A stretch of DNA of 19,344 nt from Candidatus Thalassarchaeaceae archaeon (GTDB lineage: Archaea; Thermoplasmatota; Poseidoniia; Poseidoniales; Thalassarchaeaceae): positions 1 to 19,344 of the forward strand of contig JASLJW010000164.1 in assembly GCA_030747885.1 (NCBI GenBank), written 5' to 3'. Of the stretch, positions 1-8,239 are shown piece by piece. The translations under genes were made by a program, and so were the position numbers. Below the pieces are notes generated by a model. The model did not search any database, was not told where the DNA came from, and saw only the letters and a program-made list of their open reading frames with translations. The stretch's first letter is position 1; each line of letters starts with the position of its first letter.

Positions 1-3000
1 CCTGAAGATGGTGGATTTGATAGAAATGCAACTCTGTATTACAGTTATTTCATGAGCAGCGGAACTCCTAGGGGAATGGTCGTTAATGGTTCATATGTCT
101 ATTTCAGAACATATTCAACATGGCAACAAGATCGTTTGGATGCCTATGCTATAACTGGAAATATTGGCTCAACATTGACTCAACAACAGGGGTCTAGAAG
201 CGTCCCAGCTAATGGGTATGGTTTGGTTTATGATGGGCAAAGATTGGTTACACAAGATTACTACTCTTGGTCTACAGCATATTATCGGGAATATGGTTCT
301 GGGTGGGCTTACGAGATTTCTCCAATTCCTGGAACATCTACTTGGGTTAGTGATTCGCTTTCAACAGATGACGAAATTTTATCTGCAAATATGGAGGTTG
401 ATTGGAGCGCTACTGCCGCAGGGGACAGAGTAGATTATTGGATTTCAGCAGACAATGGCACACATTGGGAACCTGTGACTAACAACGAAACAATCCGTTT
501 CACCCATACTGGGACTCAACTTCGATGGAAGTTGGAATTAATTGGTTCAACGTCTGTAGCATGGTGGTCTTCAATTGAATACTCTACGGGATATGCTTCG
601 ATAGGTGATTGGACAAGTGATCTTGTCCAGACAGGTACTGAAATTGGTCGAATTAGAGCCACTTGGATAGCAGATATCCCTCAAGATACTTCAATCGAAG
701 TGCATGTTTCTGCAGATAATGGAACCAATTGGGAAGTGGTTCAGAACAATGTGGAAGTTCAGTTTGACAATACTTCATTTTCGGGTGCTGGAAATCGACT
801 CAAATATCGAGTGTTAATGCAGACCAATAATTCAAGTCTCACGCCAGTAATTGAAAATCTAGTCATCAATTACGAAGAAGGATGGCCTGCTAGTGTTCGA
901 TTGGATATCGGAAACGATGGGACGATGGAGTTTATCCATACGGGTGTGTTGACTGATCCACAGGTTGCAGATAATCAAGATATGATTGATTCATTGAATG
1001 CACATACAATTCAGAATGGAGAAGGCGCTACAGATATCATTTTTGCAATCCATGCAGGTTCTGCAGGACGAGTTCTTTTGAGTAATCTGGATATTACTTA
1101 TCGCTATGGTTCTCGAGTAATTGAGGCAACAATGGAAGGAGGGACAATAGTTCCCGATGGAGAGCATAGGAATTTGATTGTTAGAGCAGCAGTAGGGGAT
1201 GTGGCAACTTCACTTCTTCGACTTGATGTGGATATTCTCTCTGGGCAGGGTTCTTCTCCTCGATTAACTTGGCTTAATGGCAATACTTGTTCAATCTCAA
1301 ATGATCCTGCAGGTTTAGTTTCATTTGATTCTGCAAATTGTAGTTCTCAAGTGATTGGAGGAGTCACCTCAATAAGATTGCCAATTATGCCTAATTGGGC
1401 ATGGGATGATGAATCGAATGTAGAAGTAAGAGTAGATTTAGAGGACGATTTAGGTCTTGCAGTGGACGATTTTGAAACTGAGTCATTAGATCTTAGAGTT
1501 GAAAATGACATTGTTCTTGGTAATCTCGAGGTGTCCGATGAATCAGGTCGCATACTACTCCCCTCTGATTGGATGAGGGGGGGTCTAAATGCTACCTTTA
1601 CAGGTACAATATTGTTTGAGGACACATCCAGATATCCTCGTCCTGGTAACTTTGGCTTACAGGTAATGGGTCGAAACTTGACGTTGGATGGATTGCCAAT
1701 GGAAGAACCAATTATCTTCGTCAATCAGTCTAACCCTTCATACGGATTGTATTCAATGTCGTTCCAGACTCCTTTCCAATCTTCTCCTGGCGGGATGCTC
1801 TTTGAAGTAGGAGTTTTCGATATGTGGAATGGCTCAAACTTTGTCAATCCTGGACAGAATACCATCAAATTAGTACTTGATGGAGTCAGTCCATTGGTGA
1901 TAGCTTCCACTCCAGTAGATGGTGACGAGATGCATGCTGGAAATCAACCAATTTCAATCACAATACAGGATTCTGTGGATCCACCTGAGGAGATTTCAGT
2001 CCATTATTGGATAGAAAATCAGTCTGATTTGAACTACAACAAGGTCCCTGATCCTTCTGAGTATTCTTCTATGCTATTCAGATCTCCCGAGATTCAATCC
2101 GGTGGAATAAATGTCTTCAATGGTATTCTTGACGATTCTTGGAATGTACATAAGGAGCGTGTTTCGATATATGTTACAGGAGAGGATACTAGTGGAAACA
2201 CCATCGCATTAGGTGGCGCGCCTGTTTGTCCAGAACCCCCCTCACCATGTAACAAGGATATTAACGGGATTTCAGATTGGACTGAGGATCTAGTCACGTA
2301 TGTCACTCGAGAAGAATTTGAACCAAAACTCATTTCCGAGAATAGTACAATCATTGGACACGATGATGAAACTCCATTACATCCAGGAATACAGTATCTT
2401 GCACGTTTGAGGATTGAAGATGGCAATGGATGGACAGATATTCGCTCCATCCAATTGGCATTAGCAGGTGATCTTAGCGATCCAGAACAGTCCATTTATG
2501 GAAATGTCACTATTTTGCCAGACGGTACCCCCTCAGTAGAATTCGAATCAGGAGGGGATGGCCTTGCTGTTTCCAATCTTTACAGTACATATGGGCCTAA
2601 TCCAATGGCGTCGGAAATGGATTCTACGGAACTTTTCGTAGATATTCGATTCCAACTAACATGGTGGTTCCCAGAAGAATTCGATACCGATGGCGAGGTC
2701 ACATTTATTCCAGTGATTGAGATTACTGATTGGCCATGCAATATTGGAGAGGTTGTTCCTTGTCATGATGACCGTGGAGGTTTAGGATTTGACGAATGGA
2801 GTTTGGATAATGATCTTCGTTTTGATCTCGGAGAGGGTCATCTTACTGCTGTAGATTTAGCTACTGGAAGGAATGTGTTTGATGGTGATGATTCCTCTGG
2901 TCCAAGTCTGATAGCGGCTGGACAGGTTGTTCGTCTTGAGGGTAAATTGCTTTTCAGTGAGGATTTAGTTCCTGCACCTGGTGGTTCATGTGATATTGTC

Positions 3001-4569
3001 GTATCTGATTTAGACAATGTATGGGTAGCAATTCCTAGGGAAGATGGCCATTTTACTCTCGATATATTAGTGCCCAATCTCCAGTCCGGTTATCTTGATG
3101 CATCGATGACACTTGCATCTCTACCCGGCCTTGCCCAAGATGAAACTGAAATTACTCCACGCCTTCAACTTTCAGTAGATGGGACTCCTCCCCAGATTCG
3201 TGAAATATCGCCAACTGGTGATGTTAGAATAGATAGGGCATCTGAGGTTCAGATTAATTTGTTAACATCTGACTCTAGTGGCTTCGATAAAGATCTTACA
3301 AGCGTTCTCCATTATCGAATTCGGGCTGGTTCTAGTGAGATTTCAAGAGGTAGTGTGCCGTTAACAGAGTTAACAGAGATTCAAAATCAAGCGATGTGGA
3401 GTGGTTCGATGGACATCACAGATGGTGGCGCTACTGCATTGTTGCCAGGTTATTTGGTTGATGTATGGATAACTGGTTCAGATAGTGCTGGAAATCCATA
3501 TGATAACAACATGAATTCTGAAACTCAACCCTTTGATACTTGGCGTCTTGTTAGATTAGGTCCAGACATAGATCTTGCTGGGTCAGGAATCAAATGGTCT
3601 AATCCTTCCCCCACAGGTGGTGATTTGGTATCATTAATGATTGAAGGAACGAATTCATTGGAGTATGAAGGGGACGTTCAATTTGTTATTCAGACGGAAG
3701 TCGCATCTGGTATTTGGGCGGATGTGGATGAAGCTGAAACAGTTTTGAGTATTCTTCCTAATTCTACTTATGATGCCGCAATTGATTTGATTACTCCTGA
3801 AGTTCAGTCAACAGAAGTTCAGCGCTATCGCTTAGTTGCTAGAGATGGCCATATTGATGTTGATATTTTAACATTAGAATCTCTCATCATACAACCATAT
3901 CAAGCACGAGATGGAGAAGCGTTAGGCCAACAAATAGAGGAGTCCCAGTTAACGTTCCTCTTGTATCTAGCTGCGTTATTCAGTTTGATTTTTGGAACGA
4001 TAATGTTAGTACTATATCGCCAAGAGAGTTCAAATGAAAATGATGAGATTCTTCCTGACCAAGAGCAGACTGATTTAGTGGTGGAATCTATGGGGTCAGG
4101 GAAGTCTCGTTCATCTCCCCCTCCCCCTCCTGGTTTGACTCCACAACCTCCGCCTCCGGTTGCAGTGCCCCCTCCAAAGCCCACCACTCCTCCTCCTGTT
4201 CCTTCGGGGCTTCAACCTCCTACTCCAGAAGTTCAGAAACCTCCAGCACCTTCATTCACTCCTCAACCGTTAGAATGGAGTGATGAGCAGTTAATGGCTC
4301 AAGGTTGGTCAATGGAACAGATTAGTACATGGAGGGCACAACAGGCTCAGAAAACATATCAACAATCTATGCCAAGTAGTCAGGTGACTGGTGGAGTTGC
4401 AGGTGCATCTCATTCTGAACGTGTTGTTTCGCATGTGATGCAGAAATATGGCCTGACTGATCGTTCTTCATTCCTCGCTGCAGCAGAGTTCTTTGATTCT
4501 GATGGGAATCGATACCTTACAGCTGAAGAACTTGAGAAGACAGCTCGTAGTCTTGGCGAACTTGCATGA
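1..4569 (+). CDS. Giant surface-anchored protein with cytosolic proline-rich and EF-hand tail (5' partial)
   Basis: The frame is open from base 1, so the gene starts upstream and 1522 residues are visible. I do not recognise a named family. Nearly all of it is Ser/Thr/Asn/Asp-rich beta-type sequence, as expected of an exported multi-domain protein. It holds two tandem repeats (in-window residues about 115-292) and Ig-like stretches such as 'STPVDGDEMHAGNQPISI' and 'DGTPPQIREISPTG'. Close cysteine pairs (CPEPPSPC, and C-x8-C near residue 917) could be disulfides. One strong membrane helix lies at about 1316-1340 and ends in YRQ, which implies an outside-to-inside (type I) topology. The roughly 180-residue tail has a Pro-rich segment (about 1372-1425), a short helical motif around 'LMAQGWSMEQISTW', and a canonical EF-hand loop DSDGNRYLTAEE (1499-1510) with ligands D1, D3, N5, Y7, T9 and E12. 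It is likely an adhesin or receptor-like envelope protein. No enzymatic domain was seen. The surface location is well supported; the function is unknown. Confidence 0.85.
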   Translation, partial: PEDGGFDRNATLYYSYFMSSGTPRGMVVNGSYVYFRTYSTWQQDRLDAYAITGNIGSTLTQQQGSRSVPANGYGLVYDGQRLVTQDYYSWSTAYYREYGSGWAYEISPIPGTSTWVSDSLSTDDEILSANMEVDWSATAAGDRVDYWISADNGTHWEPVTNNETIRFTHTGTQLRWKLELIGSTSVAWWSSIEYSTGYASIGDWTSDLVQTGTEIGRIRATWIADIPQDTSIEVHVSADNGTNWEVVQNNVEVQFDNTSFSGAGNRLKYRVLMQTNNSSLTPVIENLVINYEEGWPASVRLDIGNDGTMEFIHTGVLTDPQVADNQDMIDSLNAHTIQNGEGATDIIFAIHAGSAGRVLLSNLDITYRYGSRVIEATMEGGTIVPDGEHRNLIVRAAVGDVATSLLRLDVDILSGQGSSPRLTWLNGNTCSISNDPAGLVSFDSANCSSQVIGGVTSIRLPIMPNWAWDDESNVEVRVDLEDDLGLAVDDFETESLDLRVENDIVLGNLEVSDESGRILLPSDWMRGGLNATFTGTILFEDTSRYPRPGNFGLQVMGRNLTLDGLPMEEPIIFVNQSNPSYGLYSMSFQTPFQSSPGGMLFEVGVFDMWNGSNFVNPGQNTIKLVLDGVSPLVIASTPVDGDEMHAGNQPISITIQDSVDPPEEISVHYWIENQSDLNYNKVPDPSEYSSMLFRSPEIQSGGINVFNGILDDSWNVHKERVSIYVTGEDTSGNTIALGGAPVCPEPPSPCNKDINGISDWTEDLVTYVTREEFEPKLISENSTIIGHDDETPLHPGIQYLARLRIEDGNGWTDIRSIQLALAGDLSDPEQSIYGNVTILPDGTPSVEFESGGDGLAVSNLYSTYGPNPMASEMDSTELFVDIRFQLTWWFPEEFDTDGEVTFIPVIEITDWPCNIGEVVPCHDDRGGLGFDEWSLDNDLRFDLGEGHLTAVDLATGRNVFDGDDSSGPSLIAAGQVVRLEGKLLFSEDLVPAPGGSCDIVVSDLDNVWVAIPREDGHFTLDILVPNLQSGYLDASMTLASLPGLAQDETEITPRLQLSVDGTPPQIREISPTGDVRIDRASEVQINLLTSDSSGFDKDLTSVLHYRIRAGSSEISRGSVPLTELTEIQNQAMWSGSMDITDGGATALLPGYLVDVWITGSDSAGNPYDNNMNSETQPFDTWRLVRLGPDIDLAGSGIKWSNPSPTGGDLVSLMIEGTNSLEYEGDVQFVIQTEVASGIWADVDEAETVLSILPNSTYDAAIDLITPEVQSTEVQRYRLVARDGHIDVDILTLESLIIQPYQARDGEALGQQIEESQLTFLLYLAALFSLIFGTIMLVLYRQESSNENDEILPDQEQTDLVVESMGSGKSRSSPPPPPGLTPQPPPPVAVPPPKPTTPPPVPSGLQPPTPEVQKPPAPSFTPQPLEWSDEQLMAQGWSMEQISTWRAQQAQKTYQQSMPSSQVTGGVAGASHSERVVSHVMQKYGLTDRSSFLAAAEFFDSDGNRYLTAEELEKTARSLGELA
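343..876 (+). repeat. Two tandem beta-sandwich-like protein repeats inside the surface protein
   Basis: Two adjacent units of about 85-90 residues begin 'WVSDSL' (base 343) and 'WTSDLV' (base 610). Each contains 'SADNGT(H/N)WE.V..N', then a hydrophilic strand, then 'G.(Q/R)L(R/K)(W/Y)(K/R)' and a closing strand before 'IEYSTG' or 'INYEEG'. The repetition is visible at protein level; at DNA level it is degenerate. It marks a duplicated extracellular domain. Similar 'SxDxGxxWxxV' units are common in secreted beta-rich proteins, but I cannot assign a family. Confidence 0.6.
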
Positions 4570-4578
4570 GGTCTTCCG

Positions 4579-5043
4579 ATGTCGGATGGAATGCCCTCAG
4601 TCTCCTCACCGAGTACAGAGAAGATGTTATTTCTCCAAGAAAACATGGTCCATTTTGTTAATCAGATGTCGATGCCAGTAATCGAGGTTAGTTTGGTTCT
4701 ATCTAAATATCTCAAGAAATTGGTGGACGTGTTGGAGGAGAGAGCCCAGAAAGAGGGCGAGGAACTGTCCAATGAAATACTCAATCCATGGCCAATCAAT
4801 TCCGATTCAGTGGATAGTGCCCGCCCGGGGATGCCTCTTCAAAGGCTTCTTGAAATTGTAGATGTCGATCGGATGGATATTTTAGACACAATGATTCGGA
4901 CGATTATCAATGGTTCAGAATTACCTTTTGTTGATGCAGTATTAGCATTGAGGCGTTGGGAACATTTAGCTCGCAGTCAATTGGCCAAAGCCTCAGGTAC
5001 TGGCCAACTTTTTTCTCCAATTATTTTACCCGCTGACTTCTGA
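4579..5043 (+). CDS. Small helical protein of unknown function
   Basis: A 154-residue soluble protein that I do not recognise. After a short Ser/Pro-rich start it is mostly predicted helix, with Leu/Val heptad-like spacing around residues 15-60 ('VLSKYLKKLVDVLEERAQKE'). A second helical part holds 'LLEIVDVDRMDILDTMIRTI' and 'AVLALRRWEHLARSQLAK'. There is no signal peptide, membrane segment or cysteine pair. The ATG is 9 bp after the stop of the giant surface protein, and a GAGGT Shine-Dalgarno (4568-4572) overlaps that stop, so the two genes are almost certainly co-transcribed and translationally linked. A cytosolic partner for the surface protein's tail is possible but is only inference. The 3' end overlaps the convergent gene by 18 bp. 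Confidence 0.75.
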   Translation: MSDGMPSVSSPSTEKMLFLQENMVHFVNQMSMPVIEVSLVLSKYLKKLVDVLEERAQKEGEELSNEILNPWPINSDSVDSARPGMPLQRLLEIVDVDRMDILDTMIRTIINGSELPFVDAVLALRRWEHLARSQLAKASGTGQLFSPIILPADF

Positions 5044-5382
5044 AAAATTATGAATTGATGATTCCTTTGCAACTCGGTTATTTGCAACCCACCAAGCATC
5101 AATGATTGAATACAACCACAAAATAGGCCAAAGAACGATTGACAGGAGTAATGGTATCTGCAGTAGAAACCAATCTCTTCCTTTTGCATGTTCGCGATTG
5201 AAATGTTGACCTAAGAACAAGAATGGTACCAGGGCTAGAACAATTGCAATCAGAGGCCTTAATGCCCCCCATGGGCCCACTCCTCCTGTGAATTCGTACC
5301 AAATAATCCTTGAAACATTGATTGGAGATTTAGTTCGATTTTGAATATGTTCTACTATGTCTAGTTCTTCACTTTCGCCCAT
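5026..5382 (-). CDS. Small two-TM membrane protein
   Basis: With the ATG at 5382 this is 118 residues: an acidic N-terminal stretch (MGESEELDIVEHI), a 'GGVGPWGALRP' turn, one membrane helix ('LIAIVLALVPFLFLG'), a charged loop ('HFNREHAKGRD') and a second, longer helix ('LLQIPLLLSIVLWPILWLY') ending 'SIIDAWW'. I chose 5382 because a perfect GGAGGG sits 7 bases upstream. An in-frame TTG at 5475 would add 31 residues but has no ribosome site. The 'W.lYSIIDA' ending resembles small TM2/DUF-type membrane proteins, but the match is too short to assign. It converges on the helical-protein gene with an 18-bp overlap and diverges from the pyroglutamyl peptidase-Nudix gene. Function unknown. Confidence 0.7.
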   Translation of the reverse strand: MGESEELDIVEHIQNRTKSPINVSRIIWYEFTGGVGPWGALRPLIAIVLALVPFLFLGQHFNREHAKGRDWFLLQIPLLLSIVLWPILWLYSIIDAWWVANNRVAKESSIHNFSEVSG

Positions 5383-5389
5383 ATCGGCT

Positions 5390-5395
5390 CCCTCC
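5390..5395 (-). promoter_or_regulatory. Shine-Dalgarno deciding the start of the two-TM gene
   Basis: On the minus strand GGAGGG lies 7 bases before the ATG at 5382. No such element precedes the alternative TTG start at 5475, so the shorter protein is preferred. Confidence 0.6.
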
Positions 5396-5501
5396 ATGTT
5401 ATGCGGTGTGCAATGATGCTTCTCAAGTTCTCTGCTTAACTGTGCAAAGAAATCAGTTTCTCGGAAGTTATTCAATTGGGCAACATGTGGGAGAGATGTA
5501 G

Positions 5502-6527
5502 ATGTACAAAATATTGCTTACTGGGTTCGAGCCGTTCGCTGGTATGAAAACCAATGTTAGCGGAAATGTAGCTGATTTACTAGATTCTACAACCTCAAAA
5601 TTTGCTCTTGGCGAACATTCTGTAGGTTCGAGGGGAGTTCTTGAAAGAAATCCAATAATCACGTGGGAGTCAGAGATTTTGCCGGTAGATTCCCAGGGAA
5701 GTAATAGGATATCTCGCAGGGTATTGTCTACGGAAATTAATGACTTTGATGCCATTATACATCTTGGCTTAGCAAGGAATGCCAAAATTCCATTAATTGA
5801 AACAAGAGCATTGAATTTGAATAGATTTAATTCAGCAGATAATCAAGGTAGAATTGCAAATGGAGAGATTGTCGAGGGCGGCCCGAGTGAAATTCCAGTA
5901 ACCGCTTCGATTGATTCTATTCGTTGTGAAAATCTCAAACATCAATTTGAATTTAGTAATGATGCAGGTGGATATGTTTGCAATGAGACATTATACAATA
6001 CTCTTCTAGCTTTGACTTCCTCAATTGATCAGCAGGTAATTCCTTGTTTATTCATTCATCTTCCTCCAGAGGAAAATATGTCCCTTGAGGCCCAAGTCGA
6101 ATTTGTGACCTGCATCTCTGCCATTGTTGCCCAACCTCGTCATGTCGATGTCGTGGGGGCAATGTTCGAAATTGATGGCAGATGGTTAGCTAGCAAAAGG
6201 AATGATTCATTCCATGATGGTAAATGGGAATTTCCCGGTGGGAAAATAGAAACTGATGAAACCGAGGAGATGGCTTTGATTCGCGAGTGTAAAGAGGAAT
6301 TAGATTGGGATGTTAAACCAATTGAAAGGATGATGGTAATAGAACATCAATACCCCAATCTCACAGTTACTCTCCATTTCTGGAGATGTGAATCTCTTTC
6401 TGAAGGGCCACCTGCGATTAACAGCCATAGTGAACATCAATGGATTAAGACTGCATCATTGCACGATGTTGATTGGTTGGAAGCAGACAAACCTCTGATA
6501 CAATTCCTTCAATCTGAGAATCATTAA
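5502..6527 (+). CDS. pcp: Pyroglutamyl peptidase I (C15) fused to a Nudix hydrolase
   Basis: One uninterrupted frame of 341 residues carries two enzymes. Residues 1-210 match peptidase family C15, cytosolic cysteine peptidases that remove N-terminal pyroglutamate. The GFEPFAG opening is at 8-14, the catalytic glutamate in 'IPLIETRALN' is E100, the catalytic cysteine in 'GGYVCNETLYN' is C160 and the catalytic histidine in 'FIHLPP' is H186, so the triad looks complete. Residues about 215-335 are a MutT-type Nudix domain. Its box runs from G247 to W269, with E253, R261, E262, E265 and E266 in place and Asp268 where Gly is usual. 'KWEFPGGK' before the box is MutT-like, suggesting nucleotide-triphosphate cleanup, though the substrate is not determinable. 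The linker is only a few residues. A gggagag ribosome site lies 6 bases before the ATG. The gene overlaps the convergent UPF0201 gene by 4 bp. Both domain calls are firm; why they are fused is unknown. Confidence 0.9.
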   Translation: MYKILLTGFEPFAGMKTNVSGNVADLLDSTTSKFALGEHSVGSRGVLERNPIITWESEILPVDSQGSNRISRRVLSTEINDFDAIIHLGLARNAKIPLIETRALNLNRFNSADNQGRIANGEIVEGGPSEIPVTASIDSIRCENLKHQFEFSNDAGGYVCNETLYNTLLALTSSIDQQVIPCLFIHLPPEENMSLEAQVEFVTCISAIVAQPRHVDVVGAMFEIDGRWLASKRNDSFHDGKWEFPGGKIETDETEEMALIRECKEELDWDVKPIERMMVIEHQYPNLTVTLHFWRCESLSEGPPAINSHSEHQWIKTASLHDVDWLEADKPLIQFLQSENH

Positions 6528-7018
6528 TCCTCATCGTTCCATTCCCTTGAGGCTCCGTCCATCTCCATTCCATAACCATCCCCCACTGATCTAGGGACAT
6601 GGTTCCTGCCTTCGTGAAATGTTGCTTTCTCAATCCAATGGATTAGTCCTGTTGATTCTAATAATACCTCAAAGTGTCCCCCAAAACTAGCTTCCCCTTC
6701 TAAGACGAAACCCACTTTTCCTACTATTGCTGCCTGCCTAGATAATCTGAACAGGGTAGATTGATCGGTAGAATCCATAGTCATGGCATCCATCCCAGTA
6801 TCTAGGATTCTTTGGTCTCGAAGTGCTTGAACGAATCGAGCCATCGACCCCCCGTCTCCGTGTAGATCAATCCATGCATTTTCTCTTGGAAATCCGGTTT
6901 CATTGACCTCATTATCGGGATTGAAATCGGGAAATAAAACCTTGATGGCTTCGATTACAGAAGACAATGATTCGTGGGCGCCGACTCTAGAACGAATCCT
7001 CACATCCGGCCCATCCAT
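6524..7018 (-). CDS. UPF0201/COG1325-family RNA-binding-type protein
   Basis: A 164-residue archaeal protein. 'DVRIRSRVGAHESLSSVIEAI' followed by 'LFPD' matches the first strand and helix of the UPF0201/COG1325 family. 'ALRDQRILDTGMDAM' and 'FRLSRQAAIVGKVGF' match its signature (LR.Q.ILD ... F.L.KQAA..GKV.F). Members have been described as predicted RNA-binding or exosome-associated proteins, but no biochemical role is established. The tail after about residue 130 ('HEGRNHVPRSVGDGYGMEMD') is hydrophilic and seems lineage-specific. The start is uncertain. An in-frame TTG at 7087 would add 23 residues, but the family fold begins just after the ATG at 7018, and neither start has a Shine-Dalgarno. 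The stop shares TTAA with the stop of the convergent peptidase-Nudix gene. Confidence 0.8.
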   Translation of the reverse strand: MDGPDVRIRSRVGAHESLSSVIEAIKVLFPDFNPDNEVNETGFPRENAWIDLHGDGGSMARFVQALRDQRILDTGMDAMTMDSTDQSTLFRLSRQAAIVGKVGFVLEGEASFGGHFEVLLESTGLIHWIEKATFHEGRNHVPRSVGDGYGMEMDGASREWNDED

Positions 7019-7134
7019 GAGATGATGTTCAGAAGGGGGGTCATGGGTGTTGCCCCTCAAAATGAACTTGAATAATCGGTTTAGCAATAGATTTCTAATG
7101 GTAAGGTTGACGATAGAAATGTAGAGTCGAGGTC

Positions 7135-8235
7135 ATGGGCGAGGTTAGAATACTGACTGTAGTCCCAGTTCTTGATGAAGAAGAACACCTCGATAAGTGC
7201 CTCAATTCGTTACGTGCACAGACCTTTGATTCCGACATGCACCGCATTCTTGTTATCGATGGGGGGTCTAGTGATGAAACTCGGTCTATTGCTGAGAAGC
7301 ATGCAATAGAGAGCATAAATGACGAGGGTCCGTTGTTGGAGGTTTTGGATAACCCGCAGATGCATGTTTCCCAAGCTAGGAATCTAGCATTGGACAGAGT
7401 AGGAGATTCTACTCATATGTTTGAGATAATTGGGCATACTTGGATTCCAGAAGATCATCTTCAATCTAGAGTTGAGGATCTTTTGGATGCGGAAGAATCA
7501 CTTGGCAATCCGATCGGTTCAATGGGTACAATGGTTCTTGCAGATAGTGATGAAAAAGGATTGATTGGGACTGCGATTGAGTCTGCTCTCCATTCTCCTT
7601 TAGGTGGCAGCGGACAATTCGCTCGATTTAAGGGACGTAGTTCCGCTATTTCTCCAGCCTTTTGCCTTCATAGAGTTGAAGCAATCAAGTCGATAGGAGG
7701 TTGGGATAACCGTTGGGTCGCTGGACAAGATCATGATTTGAATCATAGAATTGCAGAAGATGGTTGGCCTGTGATGCGTTCTGATGTATCCTTTGTAGTT
7801 ATGTCGAAGAGGTCAACTTTCAGGGGGCTTTGGGGGATGGGTAGACGATATGGTCACTGGAGAATGCGGCAGTTACGAGCATATCCTTCACGGATTAAAA
7901 TGAGGGAATTTCTTCCATGGATTGGACTGATTACAACCTTGGTTTGTTTTGCATTTTATATGACTAAATCCACTCCATTTGTTCTAGAATTAGGATTAGG
8001 AATGATTGCATCATATCTTTTGATATTGATTATTACTGGATTAAATGGTCAAATAAAAACACCTCGTCTTAGAGGGTATATTCCATTTGATGGTACATGT
8101 TTGGTTGTAATTTCATTATTCTGTTTGCATGTTTCATTTAGTGTTGGGTTACTTACAGGATTTCTAGGGCTAAAACCTCCTTCAAATGAGAGAGTCATGA
8201 GCGCGAATCATTCAAGCAATAGAGGCGGGAATTAG
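7135..8235 (+). CDS. ExoA-like GT2 glycosyltransferase with C-terminal membrane helices
   Basis: A 366-residue family 2 glycosyltransferase. The nucleotide-sugar half shows 'LTVVPVLDEEEHLDKCLNSL' (7-26) and 'VIDGGSSDET' (40-49). 'ISQ/VSQARNLAL'-type sequence is at 77-86. The acceptor half shows 'GGWDNRWVAGQDHDLNHRI' (188-206), where D199 and D201 lie in the QD.(D/E)LN.R motif of ExoA-like enzymes. The classical DxD is replaced by 'EIIGHTWIPEDHL' (97-109), which matches the 'DaH..(p).dY' variant of that subfamily. 'GTMVLAD...GTAIESALHSPLGGSG' and 'RRYGHWRMRQLRAYP' also fit it. Two or three membrane helices follow (about 260-278, 283-302, 321-345), so it should act at the inner face of the membrane on a lipid-linked or envelope glycan. 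Donor and acceptor are not determinable. It leads an apparent operon with the zinc-ribbon membrane protein (4 bp apart) and dnaJ. GAGGT ends one base before the ATG, too close to be a standard ribosome site. Confidence 0.85.
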   Translation: MGEVRILTVVPVLDEEEHLDKCLNSLRAQTFDSDMHRILVIDGGSSDETRSIAEKHAIESINDEGPLLEVLDNPQMHVSQARNLALDRVGDSTHMFEIIGHTWIPEDHLQSRVEDLLDAEESLGNPIGSMGTMVLADSDEKGLIGTAIESALHSPLGGSGQFARFKGRSSAISPAFCLHRVEAIKSIGGWDNRWVAGQDHDLNHRIAEDGWPVMRSDVSFVVMSKRSTFRGLWGMGRRYGHWRMRQLRAYPSRIKMREFLPWIGLITTLVCFAFYMTKSTPFVLELGLGMIASYLLILIITGLNGQIKTPRLRGYIPFDGTCLVVISLFCLHVSFSVGLLTGFLGLKPPSNERVMSANHSSNRGGN

Positions 8236-8239
8236 ATTC

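Noticed and set aside
1347..2495. Several antisense open frames of 60-130 codons inside the giant surface gene
   Set aside because: They have no ribosome sites or family motifs, and the plus-strand frame is continuous and protein-like throughout. They are chance shadows.
3900..4187. Glycine-rich antisense open frame
   Set aside because: It is the mirror of the proline codons (CCN read as NGG) in the surface-protein tail, not a gene.
5383..5475. 31-residue N-terminal extension of the small two-TM protein from a TTG
   Set aside because: There is no ribosome site before the TTG, whereas GGAGGG lies 7 bases before the ATG at 5382. It remains possible but less likely.
7019..7087. 23-residue TTG-initiated extension of the UPF0201 protein
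   Set aside because: The family fold starts right after the ATG at 7018 and the extension has no recognisable sequence. There is no Shine-Dalgarno for either start, so the choice is tentative.
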